Below, piece by piece: positions 21,644 to 33,967 of a stretch of DNA of 64,000 nucleotides; position 1 is the stretch's first letter; each line of letters starts with the position of its first letter. Location: assembly GCA_026018925.1 (NCBI GenBank), contig JAKSZU010000011.1:10799485-10863484 (forward strand). The letters are read 5' to 3'. Origin of the DNA: Tupaia tana (taxonomy: Eukaryota; Chordata; Mammalia; Scandentia; Tupaiidae). Made by a program: the position numbers and the translations under genes. Under the pieces are notes generated by a model. That model was given only the letters and a program-made list of their open reading frames with translations. It was not told the DNA's origin and ran no database searches.

Positions 21644-22475
21644 AACAAGAAAAGGGAATATCAGCAGATGCTCCAGAGGGAATTAAAAAGGGAATCTGAA
21701 GCAACTACTTTACCCATTCAGCAGAAACCAATGCAGGCTAATCCCAATCAATGAAATAGACATATGAATGAGAAACATTCTAGGGGCAATGCATTTGTAT
21801 TGCTTCCTAGGCCATTGCTGGATTTCCAACTAGACTACAAAATAAGATAACATAAAACTGACCTTTGGAGAACTGCTTTATCAAATAGATAAGAATGATT
21901 TGTAATTAGTATGCCCACTGTCCACCTAAGAGGCTGCTTCAAACAATCTGTCCTTCCCCGTGGTATACCTGTCCTGGGCAATCTGTGCAGCCTTGTCCAA
22001 GCTATTAATCTGTCCATCGCAGCTTTTTATCAGACAGAAGAAAAGAAAAGCAACTTCGCCCAGGTCCAATTTGGGTAAATTTTGAATTAGTGGCGTCTGA
22101 ATCGATGCAGTTTAATGAAGCTACAGCTGGACAAGTTCAAGAAGAAGAGCCAGAGGGAGATGAGAGAAGGAACACAACTCGAAAGAAGTGAACAGGAATC
22201 CAGAGAAGGACAGATGGTGAAGAAGCAGCCGTGGGTACAACACTGAAAGTAACAAGGAGAAACGTTTTAATGACGCAAGCTTGAAAGAGAAAGCAAGCCA
22301 GGACAGAGCCTTTGCTCAGAGCTGATACTCTTCTTCGAATGTTTGCGGGTGGGATGGGGAAGGAGGCTCTGCTACGGGGGTGGGGAAGGCGCTCCTGAGC
22401 ATGGAAAGCTGTGTGACTTCTTCCTGCATGCGTGGTCTTTGAGCCCGTGGCATAGCACCTGGGGAACTTCGAGCA
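21644..22475. other. intronic DNA, no recognised element
   Basis: No repeat or exon signature is recognised. Confidence 0.45.
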
Positions 22476-22487
22476 TATTTCTCAGGA

Positions 22488-22696
22488 CACACTGATACGT
22501 GGAAACACAGTTCTCTGCGATGTGGGACCCATATGAGAAGGTACCAGATGCGCATCCTGGGACCTGCCTGGGCACGTGAGGTCCTGCGATCCCAGCTGAC
22601 TGAGTCTTGGGGTGGACCAGGGTATGACGACCTTTTTGAGAGTGCCTGTCAATCCTTCTCTCACTCATGGAAAAAGTAAATTAATTAATTAGAAGG
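22488..22696 (+). mobile_element. SINE family C
   Basis: The TSD TATTTCTCAGGA (22476-22487) recurs as TATTTCTGAGGA (22697-22708). The body has GAGAAGGTACCAGATGCGCA and CCCAGCTGACTGAGTC, and ends with CTCTCACTCATGG plus an ATTA tail. Confidence 0.88.
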
Positions 22697-22708
22697 TATT
22701 TCTGAGGA

Positions 22709-24290
22709 TGTAGTAAGAAGTTAGAAAGGGTTAATGTGGAGTCCAACAGGGAGGCTAGAATCCAGAATCTCCCCCAGGTTCTGAAGCAGTCTTAGCTAAC
22801 AACTCCCTTCTTGATCACCGTGGGGTCTTGTCCTCACCCTGCGAACCGCTAGCAAAGGTCCACATTCCCAGTACCTCAGAACAGAGGGGCTGAACGGACT
22901 CTGGAATGGACTCACAGGTGCCACTTGGAATTAAAAGTCGCTTCTGCGCCCCTCACGGCAGCTTTCTCCAATCTAAATTCCTCCACACTGGAGCAGCGAG
23001 AGTGAAGGCAGAAGGAAGATGTGGCCGTTTGGGTGGAAATCACACTTCCCAGAAGAGGACATTTGGCTAAGGGAACAACGAATATGTCCAGAGGACAGAT
23101 GTCCTAAGTAATGAGACTTTAATGATGAAGCTAATGGGAACAGTACACGAGACCAAATGCCAAAACAGCAAGGAATAATGAGAGTGCTTGTAGAGCCTGT
23201 AGGAAACAGGAACTCTTCTCCCAAACGTCGGGGAACAAGGCCAGGGTTCTAGCCACCCAGAGCCTCGCTAGAAGTCTAGCTTCCATGAATCTTGAGCAAG
23301 GGGTGGCTTTGGTCAAGGAGGACCCAAGGGTTCTCCTGCCCTTGGCTAGGAACAGGCTTGAACCAGGATGGAGACAAGAGGCTGAGACAGCTCAGGAACT
23401 CGGAGGGTGGTGAGCAAAGTGGTTTCCACACTCACCTCAGTCGGAGGCGAGTCTGGTGACTCGGGTGCAGGTACCCCTGGCAGGAGCTGCAGACCAGGGG
23501 TGGAAGCTGGTCACTGACCACTGCCCCAGAGTAACTGGGGAGACCCTAGCCACTAGAGAGTCACACATGGAGTGATCATGGGGCCTTTTTCACATATCCC
23601 TCAGGACGGTGGACTTGAGAGCACAAGAAACAGAGAAACACACAATGAATCATGAAGCACACCGAGGAGAACAGAGATGGGAAAAGAATGAAAGAGAAAC
23701 TGGGAAGCAGAAACAGCTGTCTGAAATTCTGTGTCATGTATGCAATAAATGGGGCAGGGGTCTTCCTACACACACACAGCTGTCTGAAAGCTGTACAGCT
23801 CGGTAATTAAGACTCGGAGTAGCTCAAGGCCTGTCCTCTCTCCTCCAAGCTGCTTCTTTTCTCCATATCCCCTAGGGTCCTTCACTACTTTGTAGAGCCC
23901 AGGGATTCTATCAGTACCATAAAGGATTGTCTTGTTTGCTTGATTTTATTTCCTTTATTAAAATCAGGGTTGTTCTGCCTTTTTTTTTTTTTTTTTTTTA
24001 ATTTTGGTTTTTGCATGTTTTTTGTATTGTCTTTGCTGTCCTCAGACAATCTCCTCCACTCATGAAAGAGAGCCTTTTGCTTGCTCTGGGCACCTTAGTG
24101 CCCTGCAGAAAATTGAGTGGGAGCCACCAGTCTGCTTCCAAGATGCTTGATAGAGAGGTCACTGATCCTCCCAGTCCTGACTGTGAAGCCCGTCCCAAAG
24201 CACTAGCAGGCAGGTCTTTGCTTTCTTAAGTAACCTGAGTATCAGTGATCCCTTTACATTCAGTTGCCATATTGGGCCCCAAAAGGAGAT
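22709..24290. other. repeat-poor intronic DNA
   Basis: A poly-T run of about 21 is at 23979-23999. No exon, RNA gene or transposon is recognised in the remaining 1.5 kb. Confidence 0.45.
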
Positions 24291-24294
24291 GAAG

Positions 24295-24460
24295 ACTGGT
24301 AGTATACTGGCTGTGTGACCTTGAGCAAGTCATTAAGCCTCTCTGAATCAGTTTCTTCATCTATAAAATGGGCTCCTCTATTCAGGGGAGTGATGGCAGG
24401 ACGCAGTGAAGGAATGCAGGTCAAGTACTGAGCATGGTGCCTAGTACAGAGCCAGTTCTC
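24295..24460 (+). mobile_element. MIR
   Basis: GGCTGTGTGACCTTGAGCAA, then CAGTTTCTTCATCTATAAAA, then GAGCATGGTGCCTAG are diagnostic MIR core strings. Confidence 0.85.
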
Positions 24461-25983
24461 ATGTCTGGACACTCACAACTGTCTATCATCCTTCCCACCT
24501 CCTTGAGTCCTGATCTAGCCATGACTCCAGGTCCTCCTGGCACTGGCTTTCAAAGGGCATGGGTGACGGGGTTGTGGAAGCTCCTGGGAGACAGAACCCC
24601 CAAGTTCCGGACACTGGAGCAAAGCTGAGGAGAACTCTAGCCTCACAGTGGAACTGATTCCTCCCAGAATGTCCAAGAACGGCCTTTGGGAGTCAGTGGG
24701 CTCAGAGGCTTTGCACCAGCTAATGTCTGAGAACCACACAAGTGCACAGGTCTCCACCTCCCACTTCCCGGGTGAGATGAAGGAAAGCCATCCCACCCAG
24801 GACGTTACAGCCTGGTGCTTCCCCACCTGCAAATGCTGTATCCAGGGGCCCCTTGTCACCTGCCCTTACTTACACTCAGCCCACCCCACCTCACTCCATT
24901 CTCATGTCAGTCCAGTCCAGTGAATGCACATTTGGGTGGGGCAGGGTGTGGCGATTACAATCAGAAATCTATCAGCAACGCCCACTGACAGCCTCATCTC
25001 CCTGGGCTCGCAAACATTTCTAATTGAGCTATGGCTGTCTGGACAAAGCAATGACACCATCTGAATGCAGAATTGCAGAGGTGATGGCCCTGGGATGGGG
25101 GGGGGGGGGGCACAATGACCGCCCTGGCTCTGCCCCTGCCTCTCTGCACACCTCCCAAAGAAACTGGGTCCATATACCTTTGCATCAAACCAGGACATGA
25201 AACTGAGCCATCTCATGCAAATATGTGGGACATGCAGTTTTTGTTGTTTTTTTTTTTTTTTTTTTTTCCACCCTTTCTGGGCAGTTACTTGAAATGTCTG
25301 CTGCATATTTAGTGCCATCCTTTTTCTTCCTCTTCCAACAGCCCCACCACCTTCCAGACCCAGGTGACACAGCCTGGAACTGTGCCAGTAATTATCCTTC
25401 CACATGAGGAGAGCCCCCCTCACAGCAGTCATCATGGATTGCTGGGCACTCGCACACAGAGCTGCCATTCATGACTCTGCCACGCCCCTTCTGGGCTCCT
25501 GTCTTCAGAGACAGCTGACAGGGCTCCTAGGAGAGCAGGTTTCATTACCGGAGGCATTCATGATTTCTAATCACCTATTTCATTCATCAGCCTCAGCCCC
25601 ATGACTTACCACTGCTTACAAGAATCCAGTCTACCCTAGGAGGATAAAAACATGCTACCATTACGGAACGTCAAAATGATGTGCCATCAGCTCTCGAAGT
25701 ACTTCTAAGAGAGGAACCGTGGAAACATTTTCCAGAGCAGATCAGACTGTGGCCTCCGAAGGTGAGCACTTGGAAAGATGACACTTTAGGCTACGTATGC
25801 CGCGTTCTTTCAAAGGAAGTACAGGCAGAGCCCCCAAAGTAGGTGCTGTGGAGATTAATTTCCTATTGTGATTGGACCTAAATTTCCAGCTTCATTAGCC
25901 TGGTGGTATCTCAGCCCAGAGCTGAGAAGAGGCAGAACTGGTCCCAGTGAATGTGCTTTGCAGCTCACAGAGCTAGCTTCAAC
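24461..25983. other. repeat-poor intronic DNA with homopolymers
   Basis: A G14 run is at 25097-25110 and T-rich runs at about 25240-25268. Open frames crossing these runs are artefacts. No gene is recognised. Confidence 0.5.
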
Positions 25984-26111
25984 ATGAGAGGACTTCAGAA
26001 AGTCATGGAAAATGAGATTAAAGTATGAGTTTATTTTAGTGCAAAAAACTTGAAATCACACCTAGTTTATGATACATATTTTCCATGCACTTTTTAAAGA
26101 CTCTCTCTCAC
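25984..26111. mobile_element. mariner-like MITE copy 4
   Basis: TGAGAGGACTTCAGAAAGTC at the left and TTTTTAAAGACTCTCTCTCA at the right are inverted repeats, with the common interior TTTATTTTAGTGCAAAAAAC. Confidence 0.78.
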
Positions 26112-26299
26112 ATCGTGGAGGACACCCCAGAAAGCACTCACACATGCCGGGCCGTGCCAGGGCGGGGGTTTCTGGCCTCTGGCAAAACTGAACTTCCCTC
26201 ATTGATCTGTTGGTCTCGGCGTTTCTATCCATCTCTGAGAGAGAGAGAAACAGAGGGAGAGAGAAAGACAGAGAGAGACAAAGCATTCACAGCCCAGGT

Positions 26300-26580
26300 T
26301 TTTTTTTATAGTTCTTTCTTTTCTTTTTCTTTAAGTCTATTTATTGTATTCATGAAAGAAAGTGTGTGTGCACGCATACAAAAGAGAAAGTTCCCTAAAG
26401 GGGTTTTGTCACCCCGTGATCCCTTTTCCCCAGCCCTCCAGCTCTTTCGTTGGGCAGGCGTGCACACCTGGCGTGCTTCAGGCCTGCCAGGCCAGGGAGA
26501 TGGACCGCAGTTGGCCATGAGGCTTCCACCACATCATTGCGGTTTAGCATGTTACCAGCTGAGCCACTGGTCTGGGCCCT
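26300..26580 (-). mobile_element. tRNA-type SINE, diverged family C-like
   Basis: The reversed copy ends at CAGCTGAGCCACTGGTCTGG, a tRNA-like head with box A. It carries TTCATGAAAGAAAGTGTG near the tail, the family C 3' signature. It is more GC-rich than the typical family C copy. Confidence 0.72.
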
Positions 26581-27185
26581 AACAAATGACAGATATTTGC
26601 CCACAGCTTTATTCGGCGACCCCTTGCCTTGGTCCACGACCCTTTGGTTTACTCTGTGTAATCCATCTCCATGGATGGTCTGATTACTCAGATCTGATTA
26701 AAGGACTACGCCTAGATCAGTCTGTTGCCCTTTAGAGACGGATGTGGAGAAACTGCAAGAGGACCAGGGAAATCCGTTTAGTGGATGGAAACACTGAATG
26801 AGGAAAGTATCAGGAAGTGTAGGAAGGAAAGGAGAAGGTTGTCACTCCAGGCTCCAAGTACCTGAACGTTATCGGATGATGACTCATGGACGTGTATAAC
26901 GTAAAGCAGAGTAGTTTCCACTGGACAAGAGGAGGCTGAGCCTGGCCTTGGACAAAGGAGTCCTGGCTTTTTGTCCCGGCTCACTCACCCACTTACTGAG
27001 GAACCTTGGCACTGGGATGTAGCTTATCTGATTTCGGCTGCTTCCCTTATGTAATTAAGAAGTTAAATAAATCATTTGCAATAAAAATGCTGATTCTTTA
27101 ATTGATGATGAAATAATAGAATAACAGACCTGACTTCTGAAAAAATTTTGGTTTTACTTCTAGAGGTAAAAAAGAGAGAGAGAGA
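26581..27185. other. intronic DNA, no recognised element
   Basis: No repeat or exon signature is recognised. Confidence 0.45.
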
Positions 27186-27330
27186 GACCAGCAGGTGGTG
27201 TGGTGGTTAGGGCATTCCCACATGGCTAACCACAGTTCAAGTCCTAGACCTGGCAGTGCTTCCTTGCTCGCTCTCTCTGTCTCTCTGGTGAGCACACACA
27301 TCCTCTGGCAAGAATAACAACAACAAGAAT
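27186..27330 (+). mobile_element. SINE family A, internally deleted
   Basis: The head GACCAGCAGGTGGTGTGGTG and TTCAAGTCCTAGACC joins directly to the right part CTCTCTGTCTCTCTGGTGAG, so the middle third is absent. The tail is (AAC)n. Confidence 0.85.
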
Positions 27331-27341
27331 AGAGAGAGTTG

Positions 27342-27590
27342 GGACCAGCAGATGGCATAATGGCTACATGGCTGGACTCCCATGTAATCGACTGCAGTTC
27401 AAGTCCCAGACCCGGTGGCTTAAACTCACTCCGGGCACATGTGCTTGCATGCCTGAGATCCCAAGAGGAGAATGAAGAAGGGATTGTGGCAAGGCTATCC
27501 CCTCTGTGGGGATGATTTCTTGTTTTCTATCTCTTTGTCTCTCTGGTGAGCACACGCGCCTTATAGCAAAAACCTCTCCAAAAAAAGAAC
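27342..27590 (+). mobile_element. SINE family A
   Basis: The head GGGACCAGCAGATGGCATAA, box B GCAGTTCAAGTCCCAG and right end CGCCTTATAGCAAAAACCTC are present. It follows the deleted copy after 11 bases. Confidence 0.92.
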
Positions 27591-27624
27591 AGAGTTAGCA
27601 ATTCATTCTAAATAAGGTTGCTAG

Positions 27625-27865
27625 AGTCAGCCCGTGGTGTTATGGTTAAGGCAGCTAAATCCCGCGTGGCCAACTGTGAAGTAAGAGTCCTGGACCCAGT
27701 GGCTCAAGAAACATGCCAATCGTGTGTGTATGTATATATGCCTAAGTCTTGAAAGGAAGGAAAAATGAAGGAGGAGGGATTGTGGCATGACTGTGTCCCA
27801 TTGGTCTGTCTCTATCTCTCTCCAGTGAGTGCATGTACCTTTTGGAAACTTTTTTAAAAATAATA
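27625..27865 (+). mobile_element. SINE family D
   Basis: The head is GAGTCAGCCCGTGGTGTTAT and the right end CCAGTGAGTGCATGTACC. The tail runs into two direct copies of AATAATAACTAAATCTGCT (27860-27899). Confidence 0.82.
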
Positions 27866-27899
27866 ACTAAATCTGCTCAATAATAACTAAATCTGCTTT

Positions 27900-28995
27900 G
27901 GGTCTCAGACCCTCAGAGGGTTCACTGATAAACCCTCCCACCCAGCCCATTTCTCCATCAACAATCTCTGCAAAGAAAGATGCTACAGATGTGAGGTCAT
28001 CAACATGACTCAGGAAAGAATAATGGGTTGGAGTTTTCCAAAGCAGAGAATAAAGGAAAGAAACATCACTATATAAAGCATGTAAAAAAAAAAAAAAAAA
28101 AAAAATCAGTCCAGTCTAGGACCTCCAAGATGCCGTCACAGAGCCCTCACTACCACCAATCTAAGACATCTCATACACTTATAAGTTCAAAACACAATTC
28201 TGTGGTTCCATGGGAAATACATTGTCAAGACAAATGACCAAAAATATAAAACAAAACGCGCTTAGTTCACCATAATTTCAAAAACAGATGGTCCAGGATT
28301 TTGAATGAGAGCAGGGTGGCAAGGATAAAAGAGGGTGGTAACTGCCCACAGCCAGGAGCAGGGCAGCAGTGCCAACATGTGGTAAGGATGCTCACTGACT
28401 ACACAAATGAAGCCAGAAAGTCAGGACAGAAGCACAGTCCTGCCGGGCACTGGAGGAAGCAAAGCAGGCAGTGGAACTGGAAGGATGGAGCATCCTCTGC
28501 TGTAGTTCCGTTTCATTTCGGATCCCTATATATCTCCATCTGAGGCTGGTGAACGAACCTCTTTCGATCAGCTCACTTTTCCAGCTCTCTTAACCACTGC
28601 TTCTGGCACAATTGATTTGAATCGACTGCACAGTCAATCCAATCCCTCATTAAAATCGGTCGGAAACAATGCATTGGACTTTTTTCTCTCTTTGTGTGTG
28701 TTGGCAGCCTATACTGTGGGTAAACTCTTGGTATCTGAGCAGCCACTTCCCTGAAATAAATGTGCTCTGAGTCCAGCATAGGATTGTAGAAAGGAAAAGT
28801 GGACAGATATGCAAGCCCCTGAGCTTGGGCCGGGGTAGGGAAGGAATATGCAGACAGGAGTAAAGTGGCCAGGGAGGAACTGTCAAAGTCTAGGGATTTT
28901 TGAAAAGTATTTGCATGGTTACCCTCTTAAAACCAGAATGAGCTCTGCTAGCCTCGTGTCTCAAAGGCGACATGCCTGTTATAAGCCTATCTTTC
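27900..28995. other. intronic DNA, no recognised element
   Basis: A poly-A run of about 22 is at 28084-28105. No gene or transposon body is recognised. Confidence 0.45.
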
Positions 28996-29266
28996 TTTTC
29001 TTTTTCTTTCCCCTTTTTTAAAAATTTGCTGTAAGACACATGCACTTGCCAGAGAGGAAAGGAAAAAAAAAAAAAAAAGAAGGAAAGGGAGATAGCACCC
29101 CCCCCCCCCCCAGGAGGGGCCAGGGGCCAGTCACACTGCAATCCCTTTTTCTCCATTCTCTTCTCAGGATTTTTGGGCATGCACACACACCCCTGCATGT
29201 TTCTCAAACCGTGCAGTTGGCCATGTGAGATCCAGTGGCCTGAACCACCATGCCACCAGCTGGTCC
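28996..29266 (-). mobile_element. SINE family D, TSD
   Basis: The imperfect TSD TAAGCCTATCTTTC (28982) recurs as TAAGCCTACATTTG (29267). The reversed head ends GCCACCAGCTGGTCC. Internal poly-A and poly-C expansions are present. Confidence 0.88.
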
Positions 29267-29459
29267 TAAGCCTACATTTGATAACATGAAGTGTATCTTG
29301 CCCACAGAAGGTGAGCTAGGCTCCTTTGTTGAATCGATGTAGTTATCTGCAAGAGTTTAGAAAAACTAAGCCCATGGACTACGGGATCTGGATGCTACTT
29401 TGTTCTCTGAGTCATGGCAATCAACTTCTCACCCAACTGATTCTTGGTTTGTCTGTCTA

Positions 29460-29688
29460 TATTTTTTTTCCTTTTTTCTTCCAAGGGAGACAAAAAAAGA
29501 GAACAGACAGGCAGGCAGGCACTCCCAAGGAGCTCTTCACACCATAATCCACCCCCTCAGCTCAGCCATCCAGGATCATAGGCGTGTGTACACCTAGTGG
29601 GTAGAGATATCTTAGGACGCGAACCCGTGACCTCTATGGCTTTAGCTTCATGGAGTGTTGCATTACCACTGAGCCACTGTGGCTGCCC
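29460..29688 (-). mobile_element. SINE family C-like with sharp box B
   Basis: Reversed, the box B region GTCACGGGTTCGCGTCCTAA is close to a canonical tRNA T-arm, and the head reads GTGGCTCAGTGGTAATGCAA. CAGGCAGGCAGGCA repeats are near the tail. Confidence 0.78.
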
Positions 29689-32600
29689 TGCTTTCCTGCT
29701 TTTATCATCTTTGCTTCTTTCTGTCTTTCCAGCGTCTATCCCCTAACTCCTCTTCTATAAACCTTCTCAAATTCTTTGACAATCTTCCTGCTTTCTGTAC
29801 ACACGTTTTTTAACTAAAAAAAAAAAAAAAATGGTACATGCAAGGCTGCAACCTTCAGGCCAATACAGCATGCTTTTTTCCTTTCCTTCCCAGTGCTACA
29901 TTTGAAGTTAAAAAAAAAAAAAAAGAGTTGACTCTGGTGTTTCAATCAATTCATTATATTGAGCCCACAGTCCTTCAAAAAATGGAGTGTTTGAGGTGAT
30001 GTGACAACTCATTGCCCAGGAGCCCAGGAAGAGTTCCTCACTAAATCAGCCAGCAAAGTGGTCCTGCTACTGCAGTTATGTGGCCTGAAAGGAAAAAACA
30101 GAACTCTCTGGGTTTGTAATTCATTTCTGGAGGGATGAACGGTAGAACAAAGTATTCCCTTGACTTCTCTAGAAATAAAGCAGTAAACCTTTTTTAATGA
30201 GGGTAGGGCCACCTCCTGATTCTCTTCCCTTTCCCTGATGACATCCACTCGATTCTCTACTCACAGCCCTAAGCATCCCCACCACCACCCCACACAACGT
30301 TCCTTCATCCCCTCCACCCCGTACACACAGTAGGAGGACCTGGGCAGGGCAGACTTCACCAACTGCATCCACAGCATCCTAATAGCTTCCTGACCCATCT
30401 GTTAATTAGCCATTTTAAAAAAAAGTCACACAGTTCCTCCTTCAGAGTGATCCTCATCTCAAAAGCGGAATGAATCAACTTGGGGTGAGGAGGAAGGAGC
30501 AGATGTGGATGTGAGACTGCTAGGAACTGACTGTCAAAAGGAGCTGGCCTCCTAGGCCGCTTCTTGGGCAGATCTGACACCCTGGAGAACACAGCAGCTC
30601 TTCGCTGAACACAGAGCCCTGGGAAGTGCTGCAGAAACCACTCAGGAAATGTTACACTTGGCAGTGCCTGAGTCAGCGAGGCTGAGCCATGGCCCGGGCA
30701 GTTTAAAAGAAGGGGAAGGTGAGGGGAGACCCTGGTGGGAAACAGGGCTCTGGCTGGGAGAGGTGGGCATTGCCCTGAGGAGCCCTCACCATCCAGCACC
30801 CACCCCACCTCAGGTCCCCGTGCCTGTCCCTCCTCCTCTTCAGGGTCTAGCTGGCTGGGTTTGGCTCGGAGTTCATCTGCTACAACTACCAGAGCGTTGA
30901 GTTTCCCCTGCAGACACCAACTTCTCACTCGGCAGCCTGACAGTAAGGTCTAATCACTCCTGGAAAAGACTAAATCTGCTCGTCCCCGCAGGGGGTGGGT
31001 AAAGAGACGGAAGAAGTCCAGCCCTAAGGACTCTGCCTGCATGGACAGGCAGGGGCTGTCCAGCCTGGGGACACCAAGGCAGGGCCAGGTGGCTGGACCC
31101 TTCCTTTTGCCCCCTCTTATCCTCCCTACAAATGTCTCTGAAGCTCCCTCGGACTCAGCCCCTGCTTACCTAACCAACACCTTCAGGGAGGATTCTGCAC
31201 TAGGGTAAGGTCTTCTTTGCTTTTCAGAAAAGAAATGTCTTGCTGAACTTGTCCAAAGAATATGTAGATGAACACTCATCCCTCTTCCTCCTCTGACCGC
31301 TGAAGAGTGCCCATCCTTCCCTCTCCCCACTTTCCCTAGGGAACATACGATACGAGGTGGGTGTTTATCTCTTTCTCTGTCCTCCCTTCTTTTCCATACC
31401 TCAATTCCCCAACAAGACAGACTGCACACACACAAAAAAAGCCCCTGGCATGGCAAGCAGCAACCTGAGAGGTGAACCAAGCAAGAGGCACATGGTAACC
31501 CAGGTTCAGGAGTCCCAGAGCAAGGTGCGCACTCACCCCGGTGTGCCTGGGAAGGAGGCAGTCCAGATGGGACACTGCAGCACCTCAGTTACCCAGAACT
31601 GGAAAAGAACTTTCCTGACCTGCCCAAGGTCACTCACAAAGTGCTCCGGATGGATGGATGTCTCCTGCTCTGTCCTCCTCCCCTCCCACACAGATAGGCA
31701 CTGTCCCCTACCCAATCAGCACCCAACAAATGACAGTTTCCAAAGCACTGATCAGCGGAAACATGACTGCTGAAAAAAGGTTGCCATGAACCAAAACTAG
31801 GAGGTGAACTCGAAGGGGGAACATCTCACAGGTATACAATGGTCTGGCCTTTAAAGTCATCTCCCTTCCATGGTTACTTTTCATTCCCCATCTCAGGGCG
31901 AAACCACCTTATGGTGTCACCATAATCACTGTAGTTTGGAGAATGCGGTGTCAGTGTGACAAGGAGGGAAGAAAACACCAAGAGGACATTGACCTTTCCA
32001 GGGTCACACACCAATGCCAGCATCCAAAGATGCCTGCTCCCAGCAGCTGAGGACACCAGCCTCGGTACCACCCCAGATGACAAGGAATAAATTCTGCATG
32101 CGGCAACAGGGTCAGGGCAGCGAGCGGCTTTCTCAGAGAGCACAGAGAATGATGGCTCAGGGAAGGGAGAACCCCAGAGAAGAGTTTAGGGAACCAACCA
32201 GCAAGGACCATGGCCGGAGCAGAAAGGTCAACCAGAGCCAGGACCACGGGAGAAGGGAAGAGAGGCACACCTCCAAGCCCTGAGGAAAGGTGGTCACCGT
32301 GATGACCAGGCCCAGCACATCTGCTTGGCAAGGCACCTGCCCAAGGGCAATCTCTTCTCTGCTTTCCAAGCTAAGCCAAGGCAGTTCTCTGTCAGACAAG
32401 ACTCAAACGAAGGCGTGCCTTGCCCTTATTTTGGTCAGCGCCTACCTGTCCTCTGCATCTGAGAACTGGGATTACACACAGATTATTTCTCTCAACTCCT
32501 CCATCAGTGCCCACGGCCAGTCCAGGTACAAGAGAAACTGCTGAGCAAAACCACACTCCCCAAGCGATAAGGTGGGGTGGAAAGGAAGGTGGTAGCACCT

Positions 32601-33967
32601 CGGGGACGAGAGACAGTTATAAACGGGTCTTCCTCCAGAATCACCTCAACTCCCGAGTCTGAAGTACCCACAGTTTGTGGATTTAACTCCGTAACACCTA
32701 CAAGAAGTATCATCTCTTCTTGGCACCCACAGTATCAGGCGGGGGTGGGGGAGAGTCGGGAGGGATCAGCTCTTTCAGCATGCCTAGAAATTTCTATCTG
32801 CCCTTCCTCTTCAGCGAGGTAGGAGTGATTAATGTCCACAGCAGCCAGAGAAGGAGGTTTTCAGGCCATGAGGAGAATAAGCAGGATGTAGCAGTGAGCT
32901 AAAGGGGCGATCAGAGTGGGGGCTTGCTGGACCGACTCAGAAGCCGTGGTCCTGGGGGGTGGAGGGCAGTGCCCACACCATGCACCTGAAGTAGAGGCAT
33001 TTTCTGGAGCGGGGTTTGTTCCTTGAAAGGACTCTGTTGAATCACACGGGGCCACTCACTGTCATGAGGAGATTGGAACCAGGGCTACCTTATCATCTCC
33101 TGGGTGTGTCTTCCCAGAGTTCTAAAGAGGGGCTGGGGTTCCTGTGGTTTCCCTGACTTAGACTTCCCAGAGGGCTCACTGGAAGCCAGGCCAGTGGGCG
33201 GCGGAGTGGAACCACGGACTATCATGTGTTGAGCTCTTGGTGTAAGTTCTACTTGGAGCCCCCAGAGCCTCCCCAGCATAAGCAGTGAAAGATGCCCCAC
33301 TAGGTTTAACCTGGGGGAAAAAAAAAGGTTCCCTGGGAGAGTTCTGCCTACAAGGTTTAAAAGAACAAGTCCTCCACTCTCGGCAGGGAAGATAAGCATC
33401 CCACTCGGCAGGATGCAATGAAGAGACACCATCTGTGCTTGGTCAACAAGGAACGGGAAAACCCTCCTTCCTTCTTCCCTCAAAAGGCATCTTTCCATCT
33501 CACCCTGCTCCCTGACACAAGACAGCATTGCACGGTCCACTAAGCCGCTGAGCACTTTTCCACAATGTGGAAACGTTGGTTGATTCCCTCTATTGCAAGT
33601 AACACTCTGGTTTCACTCAAAAAAACTAAATGTCGTAAAAGCTTACAACCAAGTGCCCACATGCCCTGAAAACAGAACCCCGCATCCCCATCCGGGCTAC
33701 GGAATGTGTTAAATTCTTATGCGTGAACTTCATGGGCTCTCCCAATTCAGACCTCACCTTGGAAGCCCCTCACCAAGTATGCGCTCCTGTTCTGTAGAAA
33801 TGGGGAATGGGGTGCGGAAGACTGACTGCACGTAAAAGAAGGGAGGTGAGAGTGACTTCCGAGGGAGAAGAGACGTGCGGGGATGCTGAGAGTGCACAGG
33901 CCAGGGGACGCGTGTTAAGGGGTGAAGCCACCCGGAGCCTGGCGCAGGCAGCCGAGGGCGCGCTCAC
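29689..33967. other. repeat-poor 5' part of SHISA6 intron 1
   Basis: This 4.3 kb next to exon 1 has no tRNA-type SINE. A weak reversed MIR-like piece (TGACCTGCCCAAGGTCACTC) lies near 31615. The longest minus-strand open frames (30928-30356 and 33555-33085) resemble no protein I know. Regulatory function near the promoter is plausible but not shown. Confidence 0.5.

Larger units (their letters stand above)
6310..33967 (-). other. SHISA6: SHISA6 intron 1
   Basis: It runs from the GTGAGC donor at 33967 to the TTTAG acceptor at 6312-6310, about 27.7 kb. The intron is phase 2. It is filled with SINEs, one L1 fragment and older repeats between 6.7 and 29.7 kb, while the 4.3 kb next to exon 1 has no SINE. 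Confidence 0.93.

Noticed and set aside
24902..25468. 188-codon minus-strand open frame
   Set aside because: It runs through poly-T and poly-G homopolymers, giving poly-Lys and poly-Pro, and has no recognisable product.
27858..27899. Direct repeat AATAATAACTAAATCTGCT as a TSD
   Set aside because: The two copies are adjacent, with nothing inserted between them, so this is a small tandem duplication at a SINE tail.
30356..30928. 190-codon minus-strand open frame in intron 1
   Set aside because: It opens with GTG, contains no recognised domain and has no start context or splice support. Length is compatible with chance in GC-balanced DNA.
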